From assembly GCF_000411475.1 (NCBI RefSeq), contig NZ_KE150465.1:203686-267685 (forward strand): a stretch of 64,000 nucleotides of DNA, in the 5' to 3' direction. The position numbers and the translations under genes are program-made. Within the stretch, counting starts at the first letter, position 1; every line of letters begins with the position of its first letter. This document shows, one piece after another, positions 1-7,031 of this stretch. The DNA is from Streptococcus sp. HPH0090 (GTDB lineage Bacteria > Bacillota > Bacilli > Lactobacillales > Streptococcaceae). The notes beneath the pieces are model-generated. The model ran no database searches and had not been told where the DNA came from. It worked only from the letters and a program-made list of their open reading frames with translations.

Positions 1-2
1 TG

Positions 3-32
3 AAAAAGGTAGGGATATTTCCCCTACCTTTT
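3..32 (-). terminator. Terminator of the pseudouridine synthase gene
   Basis: An 11-bp stem (AAAAGGTAGGG and its complement, hexanucleotide loop) lies just past the stop codon at 46 and is followed on the minus strand by a T-run. It fits an intrinsic terminator for the minus-strand gene. Confidence 0.75.
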
Positions 33-45
33 CCGATTATCCAGT

Positions 46-768
46 TTATTGAACACTCTCAAGCAACCCTTCTAGTTCTTCCTTGGTTAAACGACGCCAT
101 TCTCCACGTTTCAAATCCTCATCCAAGGTCAAAGTTCCCATGGTTAAACGTTGCAAGTCCACAACTTCCTTACCACAGTAGGCCACCATCCGTTTGACCT
201 GGTGGAATTTCCCTTCTGCAATAGTCACTCGAACCAGACTTTCAGCCTTTTCCCTATCAATAGACAAAAGCTCCAGTTTGGCAGGCTGACAGGTAAAGTC
301 CTTGAGCGGAATGCCTTGCGCAAATGTCTCAACATCTGCATCTGTCATCATTCCCTTGACCTGCGCCAGATAGGTCTTATCCACATGGCGTTTTGGTGAA
401 AGAAGAGCATGAGCCAGCTTGCCATCATTGGTCAAGAGCAAGAGTCCATGCGTATCGATATCCAAACGTCCTACAGGGAAAACTTCCTTGGCACGTGCAT
501 AGTCATCCAACAAATCCAAGACTGTCTTGTGTTTAGGATCTTCAGTTGCTGAAATAACACCCTGGGGCTTGTTCATCATATAGTAAACAAACTCCTCGTA
601 GTCTAATTTTTTACCGTCAAAACAGATCTCGTCTGTCTCTTCATCAATTTGTAGCTTTGCAGATTTTTCTTTCTTGCCATTGACCGTCACGCGCCCAGCC
701 TTTAGAAAGTTTTTGACTTCCGTCCGGCTTCCTACTGCACAGGCAACTAAAAATTTATCTAATCTCAT
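46..768 (-). CDS. rsuA: 16S rRNA pseudouridine synthase, RsuA family
   Basis: 240 aa, usual length for RsuA/RluE/RluF-type small-subunit pseudouridine synthases. An S4 RNA-binding domain occupies about residues 1-60 (MRLDKFLV start). The catalytic domain carries the GRLDIDTHGLLLLTNDG motif, whose Asp103 is the expected nucleophile that isomerises uridine in rRNA. Family knowledge suggests U516 of 16S rRNA as target; the exact site cannot be read from the sequence. The ATG at 768 is preceded on the minus strand by a TATAAT-like element close to the start, so the leader is short. It is a single-gene unit between two hairpin terminators. An RluB/RluF-like specificity is the main alternative. Confidence 0.9.
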   Translation of the reverse strand: MRLDKFLVACAVGSRTEVKNFLKAGRVTVNGKKEKSAKLQIDEETDEICFDGKKLDYEEFVYYMMNKPQGVISATEDPKHKTVLDLLDDYARAKEVFPVGRLDIDTHGLLLLTNDGKLAHALLSPKRHVDKTYLAQVKGMMTDADVETFAQGIPLKDFTCQPAKLELLSIDREKAESLVRVTIAEGKFHQVKRMVAYCGKEVVDLQRLTMGTLTLDEDLKRGEWRRLTKEELEGLLESVQ

Positions 769-784
769 AGGGCTATTATATCAT

Positions 785-813
785 AAAAAGAGAGCGGTTT
801 TCGCTCTCTTTTT
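785..813 (-). terminator. Bidirectional hairpin terminator
   Basis: AAAAAGAGAGCG and its complement form a 12-bp stem around a short loop, with A-run before and T-run after. It lies after the stop of the 66-aa gene on the minus strand. Confidence 0.75.
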
Positions 814-834
814 CTCGGATTATCTTTCTCCAAT

Positions 835-1035
835 TTATTTTTTAATCATACCTTCTATCCCTTTGAAAAGAATTTCTGATATAGCTTTTGGATAGCCTTC
901 ATAGCCATTCTGTTCTGAAAGGGCGTCGATGATATTTCTAATTTGACCATCTAAGATAATGGTTACAGCAGGAACGAGTTCATCTGAACCTTCTTTTTTA
1001 AACATTTCTTGCATAATTGATACTTTGTTACTCAT
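835..1035 (-). CDS. Small hypothetical protein, possibly ribbon-helix-helix-like
   Basis: 66 aa, start ATG preceded by TTGGAG at suitable spacing. It has no signal peptide or membrane segment. The segment around residues 22-35 (VPAVTIILDGQIRNII) followed by two predicted helices could be a ribbon-helix-helix-type fold, but no diagnostic motif is present and I do not recognise the family. It lies between rsuA and a hypothetical membrane protein, both on the same strand; about 100 bp separate it from the upstream gene, so co-transcription is possible. No toxin-like partner is visible next to it. Confidence 0.65.
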   Translation of the reverse strand: MSNKVSIMQEMFKKEGSDELVPAVTIILDGQIRNIIDALSEQNGYEGYPKAISEILFKGIEGMIKK

Positions 1036-1133
1036 ATTTACTCCAATCTTTTTTAAGAATTTTATTCATAGTACTCCACGAGACTTACTATTCATTCTCA
1101 CCTTCCGCAACCAAATCATATGGAAGATTTTCA

Positions 1134-1679
1134 CTAGTTAAGTTTTTTAATCACTTTATTCCTTTTATGTACATTATTGACCACACAAATGTAGAGAATG
1201 AATAAGAGAACCGAATAAATCAGCAATCCTAAAAACTTTGCATAGACCAGGTAAACTATCAAGGAACCTATCAAACTGATACTACTAATACAAATAAATA
1301 AGAAAGCAAGATTTCCATTTTTCTTTGCTATTTCTAAGAACTCTGAGTACTCAATATCTGTAAACAATGCCGGATATAAATCCAAGTCTTTGTCATAATA
1401 GTCAACTACAAATTTCCCTATGAGCAAGGAAAGACAGGAACATAGAATGAAGCTAGAATATTTGATAGTAGGGATATCAAAAATGGTTAAACCATTCAGC
1501 AATCTAATAATGGGGAGAGATAGCAAAGTGAGTCCAAGAGTGTAATAGTGTTGATTCTTAGAGGTTCTTTCGAGAATGGAAAAGTAAAGTCTCTTTTCTT
1601 TTAAGTCATAATAGACTATTTTGTTTTGATACAATCCTAGATTAACTAGTTTCCTATTGTTTTTCATTCTTTTAGTCAT
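1134..1679 (-). CDS. Hypothetical multi-pass membrane protein
   Basis: 181 aa with a basic N-terminus and about four hydrophobic segments (roughly residues 45-62, 72-90, 122-142, 146-165), suggesting two helical hairpins in the membrane with a charged middle loop (YYDKDLDLYPALFTDIEY). The sequence is AT-rich and lysine/isoleucine-rich. It resembles the many small streptococcal membrane proteins of unknown role; I cannot assign a function. A good promoter lies upstream (-35 at 1776-1781, -10 at 1753-1758), giving a leader of about 70 nt. The ribosome site is weak (AAAGAGA). Confidence 0.7.
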   Translation of the reverse strand: MTKRMKNNRKLVNLGLYQNKIVYYDLKEKRLYFSILERTSKNQHYYTLGLTLLSLPIIRLLNGLTIFDIPTIKYSSFILCSCLSLLIGKFVVDYYDKDLDLYPALFTDIEYSEFLEIAKKNGNLAFLFICISSISLIGSLIVYLVYAKFLGLLIYSVLLFILYICVVNNVHKRNKVIKKLN

Positions 1680-1752
1680 TGTTCAACATCTCTTTCTCAA
1701 ACCACTGGACTTCCATTTACTCTAATCTCAGAAAATCTCTAGCTCACTTCTT

Positions 1753-1781
1753 ATACTAGAGAAATCTTTCCCCTTTGTCAA
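1753..1781 (-). promoter_or_regulatory. Sigma-A promoter for the 181-aa membrane protein
   Basis: On the minus strand TTGACA (1776-1781) and TAGTAT (1753-1758) are separated by 17 bp. Confidence 0.6.
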
Positions 1782-1836
1782 CATTTCGCCGGTGTTTGCC
1801 CTTTATTAGAAACCATTCTCACTTCGAGTTCGCAAC

Positions 1837-1931
1837 AAAAAAAAGCCGCCTGATTGGGCGACTTAATTTTTTTATAGGGAGATTATTATGAAAAAGTTTT
1901 AGGAGTATAAGTTAAGGTCTTCTTAACTTAT
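1837..1931 (-). ncRNA. CiaR-dependent small RNA (csRNA), copy 1
   Basis: Predicted RNA of about 95 nt on the minus strand. It starts 7 nt after a TATACT -10 element (1938-1943) and ends in a GC hairpin (1845-1862) plus T-run (1837-1844). Ten bases upstream of the -10 is the direct repeat CTTAAG-N5-TTTAAG (1954-1970), a perfect match to the CiaR box NTTAAG-N5-WTTAAG. The RNA carries CUCCC and CAU stretches complementary to a ribosome site plus AUG, the known trait of streptococcal csRNAs that block translation starts. This copy is the most diverged of the three in the window. The boundaries are predicted from promoter and terminator only. Confidence 0.85.
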
Positions 1932-1953
1932 GAGATAAGTATACAGCTCCTAT

Positions 1954-1970
1954 CTTAAAGTTTCCTTAAG
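1954..1970 (-). promoter_or_regulatory. CiaR box of csRNA copy 1
   Basis: CTTAAG-GAAAC-TTTAAG on the minus strand, N10 before the -10 hexamer. The box overlaps the stop codon (1966-1968) of the upstream nucleotidyltransferase gene. Confidence 0.85.
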
Positions 1971-2538
1971 TATTTTTAAATGTGAGATTTTTCCATTTTA
2001 CTTGCCAGTTTTTCTTAGATAAACGCTGTTGATAAAGCTTCATCCGGTCGTCATTTTCTAAAAAATGGGGAGTTGGAGAAACCTGAAAGTTCAAAATATC
2101 CTCTAAACCATAAGGAGCAAAGAGCTCTAAAGTTGCATCAGCATGCAAGCGAAGTCCTATCGCTGTACAACGTTCGGGATATTTACTCATAGCGTCACAG
2201 GAATTCACATACGGTTCCGTATGGGGACTATGCTGATGCATATAGGCTTGATTCTTCAGCTCCCATTGATACTCGGGAAAATCCTCTCTCAACTTGTTTT
2301 CTATTGCCAGCGTTTCTTCATAACTCACCTCTGGGTCAAAGAAAATGACATCCACATCCGTTTCACGGTCAAAGGCTGGTTTATCTGACAAGAGATTCCA
2401 AATAAAATTTCGAACTGAACCAGCCGCCAACCAAGAATCTTTCAACTCCAAGTCACAGATGATAGTCAGAATAGCCATCATGTCAGGATTTTCTCTGAAA
2501 GAGTCTAAGATTTCAGTCTTATTTTTCAATATATTCAT
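1966..2538 (-). CDS. Nucleotidyltransferase family protein (DUF925-like)
   Basis: 190 aa. The segment SVRNFIWN (about residues 41-48) followed by [11 protein letters not shown] (about 60-70) looks like the GS...D-x-D nucleotide-binding/metal site of the nucleotidyltransferase fold, as in the YitH/DUF925 family. The substrate is unknown. It starts 20 bp inside the end of ruvB (overlap 2519-2538), so the two are probably translationally coupled in one minus-strand operon, an order also seen in pneumococci. The ribosome site for its ATG lies inside the ruvB coding region. The stop codon overlaps the CiaR box of csRNA copy 1. Confidence 0.85.
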   Translation of the reverse strand: MNILKNKTEILDSFRENPDMMAILTIICDLELKDSWLAAGSVRNFIWNLLSDKPAFDRETDVDVIFFDPEVSYEETLAIENKLREDFPEYQWELKNQAYMHQHSPHTEPYVNSCDAMSKYPERCTAIGLRLHADATLELFAPYGLEDILNFQVSPTPHFLENDDRMKLYQQRLSKKNWQVKWKNLTFKNT

Positions 2539-3517
2539 ACCCTAAATGTTCATAAGCCTTAGCTGTCGCGACCCGTCCTGAACGAGTTCGCATGATAAAT
2601 CCTTTCTGGATCAGGTAAGGTTCATACATATCCTCTACTGTCTCACGCTCTTCGGCGATATTAACCGAAAGAGTTCCTAGACCGACAGGTCCGCCGCCAT
2701 ACATCTCAATCATGGTGCGAAGGATTTTTTGGTCTACATAGTCCAAACCTTCATGGTCTACATCCAGCATAGTCAAGGCCTTATCCGTAATGACATCATC
2801 AATCAAGCCATCGCCCATAATCTGGGCAAAGTCACGCACGCGCTTGAGAAGACGATTAGCAATACGAGGAGTTCCACGACTGCGTAAAGCTAACTCGGAA
2901 GCAGCTTCATGGGTGATTTCCATCTCAAAGATATCTGCCGTCCGCTCGACAATCTCTGTCAAGTCAGAATGGGTATAATATTCCATGTGACCTGTAATCC
3001 CAAAACGGGCACGAAGAGGATTTGAAAGCATCCCAGCTCGTGTCGTTGCCCCAATCAAGGTAAATGGTGGCAAATCTAGATGGACACTACGACTAGCTTC
3101 TCCAGCACCAATCATGATGTCAATGTAGAAGTCTTCCATGGCACTGTAAAGTACCTCTTCTACCGACATGGGCAAGCGATGAATCTCATCAATAAAAAGA
3201 ACATCTCCTGGCTCCAAGTCATTCAAAATCGCTACCAAATCACCGGCTTTTTCGATAACGGGACCAGATGTCTGCTTGAGATTAACTCCCAATTCATTGG
3301 CAATGACAAAAGCCATGGTTGTTTTCCCGAGACCTGGAGGGCCAAATAAAAGAACATGATCCAGCGCCTCATCACGCATTTTTGCTGCCTCGATAAAGAT
3401 TTGAAGCTGATCCTTGACCTTGTCTTGTCCGATATATTCACGTAAATATTGGGGACGGAGGGTACGTTCTACCAACTCCTCATCACCCATGATTTCATTA
3501 TCTAAAATTCTACTCAT
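2519..3517 (-). CDS. ruvB: Holliday junction branch-migration ATPase RuvB
   Basis: 332 aa, normal for RuvB. It is the hexameric AAA+ motor that, with RuvA, drives branch migration of Holliday junctions during recombinational repair. Walker A GPPGLGKT is at residues 59-66, Walker B FIDEIHR about 110-116, and the sensor-1 region GATTRAG about 155-161. The C-terminal winged helix contains the conserved [16 protein letters not shown]. An AT-rich promoter region with CTATTATA-type -10 lies just upstream of the ATG. The gene overlaps the downstream nucleotidyltransferase. The csRNA copy 2 terminator lies only about 30 bp upstream of the start. Confidence 0.98.
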   Translation of the reverse strand: MSRILDNEIMGDEELVERTLRPQYLREYIGQDKVKDQLQIFIEAAKMRDEALDHVLLFGPPGLGKTTMAFVIANELGVNLKQTSGPVIEKAGDLVAILNDLEPGDVLFIDEIHRLPMSVEEVLYSAMEDFYIDIMIGAGEASRSVHLDLPPFTLIGATTRAGMLSNPLRARFGITGHMEYYTHSDLTEIVERTADIFEMEITHEAASELALRSRGTPRIANRLLKRVRDFAQIMGDGLIDDVITDKALTMLDVDHEGLDYVDQKILRTMIEMYGGGPVGLGTLSVNIAEERETVEDMYEPYLIQKGFIMRTRSGRVATAKAYEHLGYEYIEK

Positions 3518-3550
3518 GTTCCTATTATAGCAAAAATCCAGCCTACAAAC

Positions 3551-3649
3551 AAAAAAGCCACCTGATTTGGTGGCTTCTTTAGGGAGATTATTATGAAAAA
3601 GAAAAGTTTAGGATTTCTATTAAATAAAGTTAGGAGGCCTTTACTTAAT
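3551..3649 (-). ncRNA. CiaR-dependent small RNA (csRNA), copy 2
   Basis: Predicted RNA of about 99 nt on the minus strand. CiaR box GTTAAG-N5-TTTAAG (3672-3688), then exactly N10, then -10 TATCAT (3656-3661). It ends at hairpin GCCACC/GGTGGC (3557-3574) followed by T6 (3551-3556). It contains CCUCC and a CAU...CUCCC stretch, both anti-Shine-Dalgarno/anti-AUG sequences typical of csRNAs. It is almost identical to copy 3 over the RNA body. CiaRH is the known controller of this RNA family; the targets (for example comC in pneumococcus) are not determined here. Confidence 0.88.
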
Positions 3650-3671
3650 AACTATATGATACAAGAGAAGA

Positions 3672-3688
3672 CTTAAAGTTAGCTTAAC
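3672..3688 (-). promoter_or_regulatory. CiaR box of csRNA copy 2
   Basis: Direct repeat GTTAAG-CTAAC-TTTAAG on the minus strand, N10 before TATCAT. It overlaps the stop codon (3684-3686) of the ABC permease gene. Confidence 0.85.
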
Positions 3689-4538
3689 CTATAAATTTTA
3701 TTTTTTTGCTAGAGATTTTAACTACTAGCAGCCAAAGCAGAAAAGTTAGGAGGCAGATACTCACCACTATTAAGTATGTTTCTTCCTTTGTTAAAAGGTT
3801 CTGCCAATTAAGCCGGATTCCTAATTTTTCTTGAAACTCTTCTAATAAGCTACTATTCCCCATAAATGTAGTTTCTAATTGCTCCTTCATTAAGACCTGT
3901 CTATAGAGAGAAGCAAGATAGGTAGCTGGTGTGCACTTCATGAGAACTTGAGCGAAGTTAGGAAGAATTCCCATTGGTACATAAGTTCCTACTAAAAATC
4001 CTGAAGCTGTACCTACAATTGTAGCCAATTTACCCAGACTATCTACTGACTGGAAATGATAAATCAAGAGTACATTTACCAATGTTGAAAGGAGACTACT
4101 TAGCAGCATGATTAAACTTATTTCAAATAGCTTACTCATAGCTGGAATTTCTTGAAAATAAAGGCTCATAACAATAAGCATAAAGGCTTGCATAACAAAG
4201 GAAATGATAAGGCTACTAATAAGATAAGACAGTTGCAAGCCCCAGCTCCCTAAATCTGTCAAAAAGAGATCCTGATCCACTTGATTTTCACGGTCTTGTA
4301 CCATCTGGGTCAAAGCTGTAAAACTGGTTGTAATCCCAGTCACAGCCAAGGTTCCACCCATCAGCCAGTTATTTAAAAGGCTCTTATTATCAGGAAGTTG
4401 GGACCAGGCATCCATCAAATTTTTCTGCAAAAAAATGATATAGAGTAGAAAGGAAATCAAAGCTCCCAGTAATGAGAAAAAGACTCCTGAACGATTACGA
4501 AAATACAACAAAAAATCACGTTTTAATAAGGCTAACAT
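3684..4538 (-). CDS. ABC-2 type transporter permease
   Basis: 284 aa with six predicted membrane segments. The first follows a short basic N-terminus (LKRDFLLYFRNRSGVFFSLLGALISF) and the last is near residues 255-275, the ABC-2 exporter layout. It forms the membrane half of an exporter whose ATPase is encoded immediately upstream; the two genes share base 4538, so translation is probably coupled. Drug, bacteriocin or lipid-type substrates are all possible and nothing in the sequence decides. Its stop codon overlaps the CiaR box of csRNA copy 2, whose promoter reads on in the same direction. Confidence 0.9.
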   Translation of the reverse strand: MLALLKRDFLLYFRNRSGVFFSLLGALISFLLYIIFLQKNLMDAWSQLPDNKSLLNNWLMGGTLAVTGITTSFTALTQMVQDRENQVDQDLFLTDLGSWGLQLSYLISSLIISFVMQAFMLIVMSLYFQEIPAMSKLFEISLIMLLSSLLSTLVNVLLIYHFQSVDSLGKLATIVGTASGFLVGTYVPMGILPNFAQVLMKCTPATYLASLYRQVLMKEQLETTFMGNSSLLEEFQEKLGIRLNWQNLLTKEETYLIVVSICLLTFLLWLLVVKISSKKIKFIG

Positions 4539-5401
4539 TAGCGCACCTCTCTTCCTGTAAGGGCTATGAAGGCATCATCCATAGTTCCTGGACGAAATTC
4601 AAAGCTAGCAATCTTCTCACGAACTTGGGTCAAATAATCAATAGCTTCCAATTGGCTCTTAGGATAAAGACTATACTCAAACTCATTTTCCTTTTCCACA
4701 GGCATATTTTTAGGTAAGAATTTCTCCACCTGCTTGTCTTTAAAACAAATTTTTAAAAGATTGGAAGCGTACTCACTTTTAATTTCAGCAGCAGAACCTT
4801 GGGCAATAACCTTTCCATGATCTATAATATAAAGTTGATCTGCCTCATCTGCTTCATCCAGATAATGAGTCGTTAAGATAATAGTCATCCCTTCATCTCT
4901 TTGTAGACGATACAATAAATCCCAAATGGATTTGCGAGTCTGAATATCTAGTCCAGTCGTAGGCTCATCTAGAAATAAAATTTCGGGATTGGCTAGGAGA
5001 GCCCGAGCAATGTCAACTCGACGTTTCTGTCCTCCTGATAAAGTTCCATAAAGTTGTTTCTGAAAAGCAGTCAACCCTAGTTGATTGATTAAATCTTCCA
5101 CACGACCACCTTTAATCCCCTTATACTGCTGAGCGCGAATGGCTAGGTTTTCTTTGACCGTCAACTTTTCATCCAATACACTTGCTTGAAAAACAACTCC
5201 AATCCGAGTATTGGGCGCATAGATGATTTGACCATTAGTTGCTCTTTTAAGTCCGATTAACATTGAAATCGTGGTCGATTTGCCAGCCCCATTAGGTCCT
5301 AAGATTGCGTTAAAACTTCCTTTTTTAAACTCTAAATTTATATCTTTTACTGCTGTATGGTCTCCATAGTTCTTAGTGAGGTCTTTTGCTTGTAAAATCA
5401 T
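4538..5401 (-). CDS. ABC transporter ATP-binding protein (DRA/CcmA type)
   Basis: 287 aa. Walker A GPNGAGKST (about 36-44), signature LSGGQKRR (about 131-138), Walker B ILFLDEPTTGLD (about 151-162) and the switch His in TTHYLDEA are all intact. The C-terminal region of about 70 residues with the closing TMDDAFIALTGREVR motif is typical of drug-resistance-type ATPases that pair with ABC-2 permeases. It is the first gene of a two-gene minus-strand operon with the permease. A GGGGGAAGGAAAT ribosome-site region precedes its ATG. The substrate is unknown. Confidence 0.93.
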   Translation of the reverse strand: MILQAKDLTKNYGDHTAVKDINLEFKKGSFNAILGPNGAGKSTTISMLIGLKRATNGQIIYAPNTRIGVVFQASVLDEKLTVKENLAIRAQQYKGIKGGRVEDLINQLGLTAFQKQLYGTLSGGQKRRVDIARALLANPEILFLDEPTTGLDIQTRKSIWDLLYRLQRDEGMTIILTTHYLDEADEADQLYIIDHGKVIAQGSAAEIKSEYASNLLKICFKDKQVEKFLPKNMPVEKENEFEYSLYPKSQLEAIDYLTQVREKIASFEFRPGTMDDAFIALTGREVR

Positions 5402-5530
5402 ATTTCCTTCCCCCTTTTTTACACCTTCAGTCTAACAAAAAGGAAAAAGAAAAAATATAGTTTGGTGCTATGTGGTCGAAATGGATGATTATGTGGTCAA
5501 TTCTACCTTAAAACTTCTGCATTTGAACAT

Positions 5531-5630
5531 AAAAAAAGCCACCTGATTTGGTGGCTTCTTTAGGGAGATTATTATGAAAAAGAAAAGTTTAGGATTTCTA
5601 TTAAATAAAGTTAGGAGGTCTTTACTTAAT
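5531..5630 (-). ncRNA. CiaR-dependent small RNA (csRNA), copy 3
   Basis: Predicted RNA of about 100 nt on the minus strand. CiaR box CTTAAG-TTAAC-TTTAAG (5653-5669), N10, -10 TATCAT (5637-5642), terminator hairpin GCCACC/GGTGGC (5538-5555) and T7 (5531-5537). The body is nearly the same as copy 2, including CCUCC and the CAU/CUCCC stretch. It lies between the acetyltransferase gene (stop at 5679) and the ABC exporter operon. The hairpin also gives the upstream acetyltransferase transcript a terminator. Confidence 0.88.
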
Positions 5631-5652
5631 GATTACATGATACATGAGTAAA

Positions 5653-5669
5653 CTTAAAGTTAACTTAAG
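5653..5669 (-). promoter_or_regulatory. CiaR box of csRNA copy 3
   Basis: Perfect NTTAAG-N5-WTTAAG direct repeat on the minus strand, N10 before TATCAT. It lies 10 bp beyond the stop codon of the upstream gene. Confidence 0.85.
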
Positions 5670-5678
5670 ATAAAAGAA

Positions 5679-6101
5679 TTATTTAAATTTTTTTCGATCT
5701 ACCCAAATCATTCCTGTACAATCATAAGTAGATAAGGTTTCAAACCCCAGAGAACGGTAAAAATCCAAGTTTTTTTCTGTCTGTTCAGTCGCTAGTTGTA
5801 TTTGGTAGGCATCTTTATAGTCAGCTAAGGCTTCTTTCATCAAGTTACTACCAATTCCTTGGCGCTGATAGCTAGGCAAAACAATCAAATCCTGGACAAA
5901 AACGGATGAAAAACCGTCTCCAACCAGACGCACTAAACCAACGATTTCCTCACCATCACGCGCAAGATAAGTCGTTAGCGAATGAGACAAGGCCTGCTCC
6001 AACATCTGTGGCTGATTGGTATAGTTTGTCCAACCAACTGCCTGATAGAGATGCAAAACGTCATTAATTGAAACAGATCTTTCATTTGTAATCTTAATCA
6101 T
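5679..6101 (-). CDS. GNAT family N-acetyltransferase
   Basis: 140 aa from the ATG at 6101. I prefer this start to one six codons upstream because AGAAAGG sits 8 nt before it. The GNAT core is clear: VGLVRLVGDG (beta 3/4), VFVQDLIVLPSYQRQGIGSNLMKEAL with the Q/RxxGxG/A acetyl-CoA loop, and the C-terminal NLDFYRSLGFE. It transfers acetyl from acetyl-CoA to an unknown amine. It lies 11 bp after the stop of the larger acetyltransferase gene, so the two are co-transcribed; pneumococci have the same pair next to leuS. Confidence 0.88.
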   Translation of the reverse strand: MIKITNERSVSINDVLHLYQAVGWTNYTNQPQMLEQALSHSLTTYLARDGEEIVGLVRLVGDGFSSVFVQDLIVLPSYQRQGIGSNLMKEALADYKDAYQIQLATEQTEKNLDFYRSLGFETLSTYDCTGMIWVDRKKFK

Positions 6102-6112
6102 AACAAACCTTT

Positions 6113-6805
6113 CTAACATTCTCTAAGAGATTTCAACTGTTGCCCATTTTCATCAAAATTCTCAGATTTTAACCACGCTTCAAATCGTGCTTTAACCTTT
6201 GGCCAGTCCTTATCGATCATAGACATCCAATCCGTGTCTCTAGTACGACCTTTATAGATAACAGCTTGGCGGAAGGTGCCTTCATAGACAAAGCCCAAAC
6301 GTTCTGCTGCTCGTCTTGATGGCAGATTTAGAGCATCGCATTTCCACTCGTAGCGGCGGTAGTTGAGTTCTTCAAAGACATAACGGGCTAGCAAACAGTG
6401 AGCTTCTGTTCCCATCCTGGTCTGTTTGAGAGCCGGAGAAAAAGTCACCGAGCCAACTTCAATGGTGCGATTGGCTTGGTCAATACGCATGAGCGAAAAA
6501 GTACCCAGTGCTTTACCAGTCGCTTTATCGATAATCGCGTAGTAAAAGCGATCCTTTTGCTCAATCATCTGCTTTAAAGCTACCATTAACTCTTCTAGAT
6601 TAGCCACAGGTGGTTGAAAAAGGTAGGTCCACATCTCACGAGGGCTATCTGGACCATAGACAGCTAATAAATCCTCCGCGTGCTTTTCCACCGATAGAGC
6701 TTCTATAATCGTATATCGCCCTTCTATCCGTACAAGTGAAGGCAAAACTCCAGGTGTGTCGTCTACAGGTTCACCAATCATCTGACCATATTCATTCACA
6801 GGCAT
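6113..6805 (-). CDS. GNAT family N-acetyltransferase (RimJ/RimL-like)
   Basis: 230 aa. The N-terminal 35 residues (EYGQMIGEPVDDTPG) precede a GNAT domain with FYYAIIDKATGKALGTFSLMRID, an acetyl-CoA loop region around TRMGTEAHCLLARYVFEEL and the closing NLPSRRAAERLGFVYEGTFR. The layout matches the RimJ/RimL-like group that modifies proteins or small molecules; the substrate is unknown. AAGGAGA-type ribosome site upstream. It lies between leuS and the small acetyltransferase on the same strand. Confidence 0.88.
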   Translation of the reverse strand: MPVNEYGQMIGEPVDDTPGVLPSLVRIEGRYTIIEALSVEKHAEDLLAVYGPDSPREMWTYLFQPPVANLEELMVALKQMIEQKDRFYYAIIDKATGKALGTFSLMRIDQANRTIEVGSVTFSPALKQTRMGTEAHCLLARYVFEELNYRRYEWKCDALNLPSRRAAERLGFVYEGTFRQAVIYKGRTRDTDWMSMIDKDWPKVKARFEAWLKSENFDENGQQLKSLREC

Positions 6806-6914
6806 AGTTTTCTCCTTGTCTCAATCTTATAAGTTTAAAGATGTGAATAGTATATCACATCTCACAGGTAATCTACAAAAAATCCTCCAGATTCTACTCT
6901 GAAGGATTCATTTC

Positions 6915-6947
6915 TTATTTAATAACGATATTAACCAATTTAGTTGG
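6915..6947 (-). pseudogene. Diverged copy of the leuS 3' end
   Basis: Read on the minus strand, these bases encode PTKLVNIVIK followed by a stop. The true leuS ends NKLVNIVVK. The fragment lies about 50 bp past the leuS stop and directly abuts a 27-bp palindrome, so it looks like a relic of a recombination or duplication at the leuS tail. Confidence 0.65.
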
Positions 6948-6974
6948 CTTCAATAGTCCAGTGGACTATTGAAG
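6948..6974. repeat. 27-bp near-perfect palindrome downstream of leuS
   Basis: CTTCAATAGTCCA and its exact reverse complement flank one central base. There is no adjacent long T-run, so it is not a standard terminator. It sits between the real leuS end and the leuS-tail copy. Confidence 0.8.
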
Positions 6975-6987
6975 GTGGCAGATAGGA

Positions 6988-7031
6988 CTAATAAACTCGT
7001 TATTTAACGACAATATTCACGAGTTTATTAG
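6988..7031. repeat. 12-bp inverted repeat spanning the leuS stop codon
   Basis: CTAATAAACTCG (6988-6999) and CGAGTTTATTAG (7020-7031) flank the last codons of leuS, with the stop codon at 7000 touching the outer arm. Confidence 0.7.

Noticed and set aside
3593..3677. Small plus-strand ORF ([15 protein letters not shown]...) with an AGGGAG ribosome site, repeated at 5573-5650 and degenerate at 1888
   Set aside because: It is the complement of the csRNA body. The csRNA carries anti-ribosome-site and anti-AUG sequence, so its complement automatically looks like a translation start. The promoter, CiaR box and terminator all point to the minus-strand RNA.
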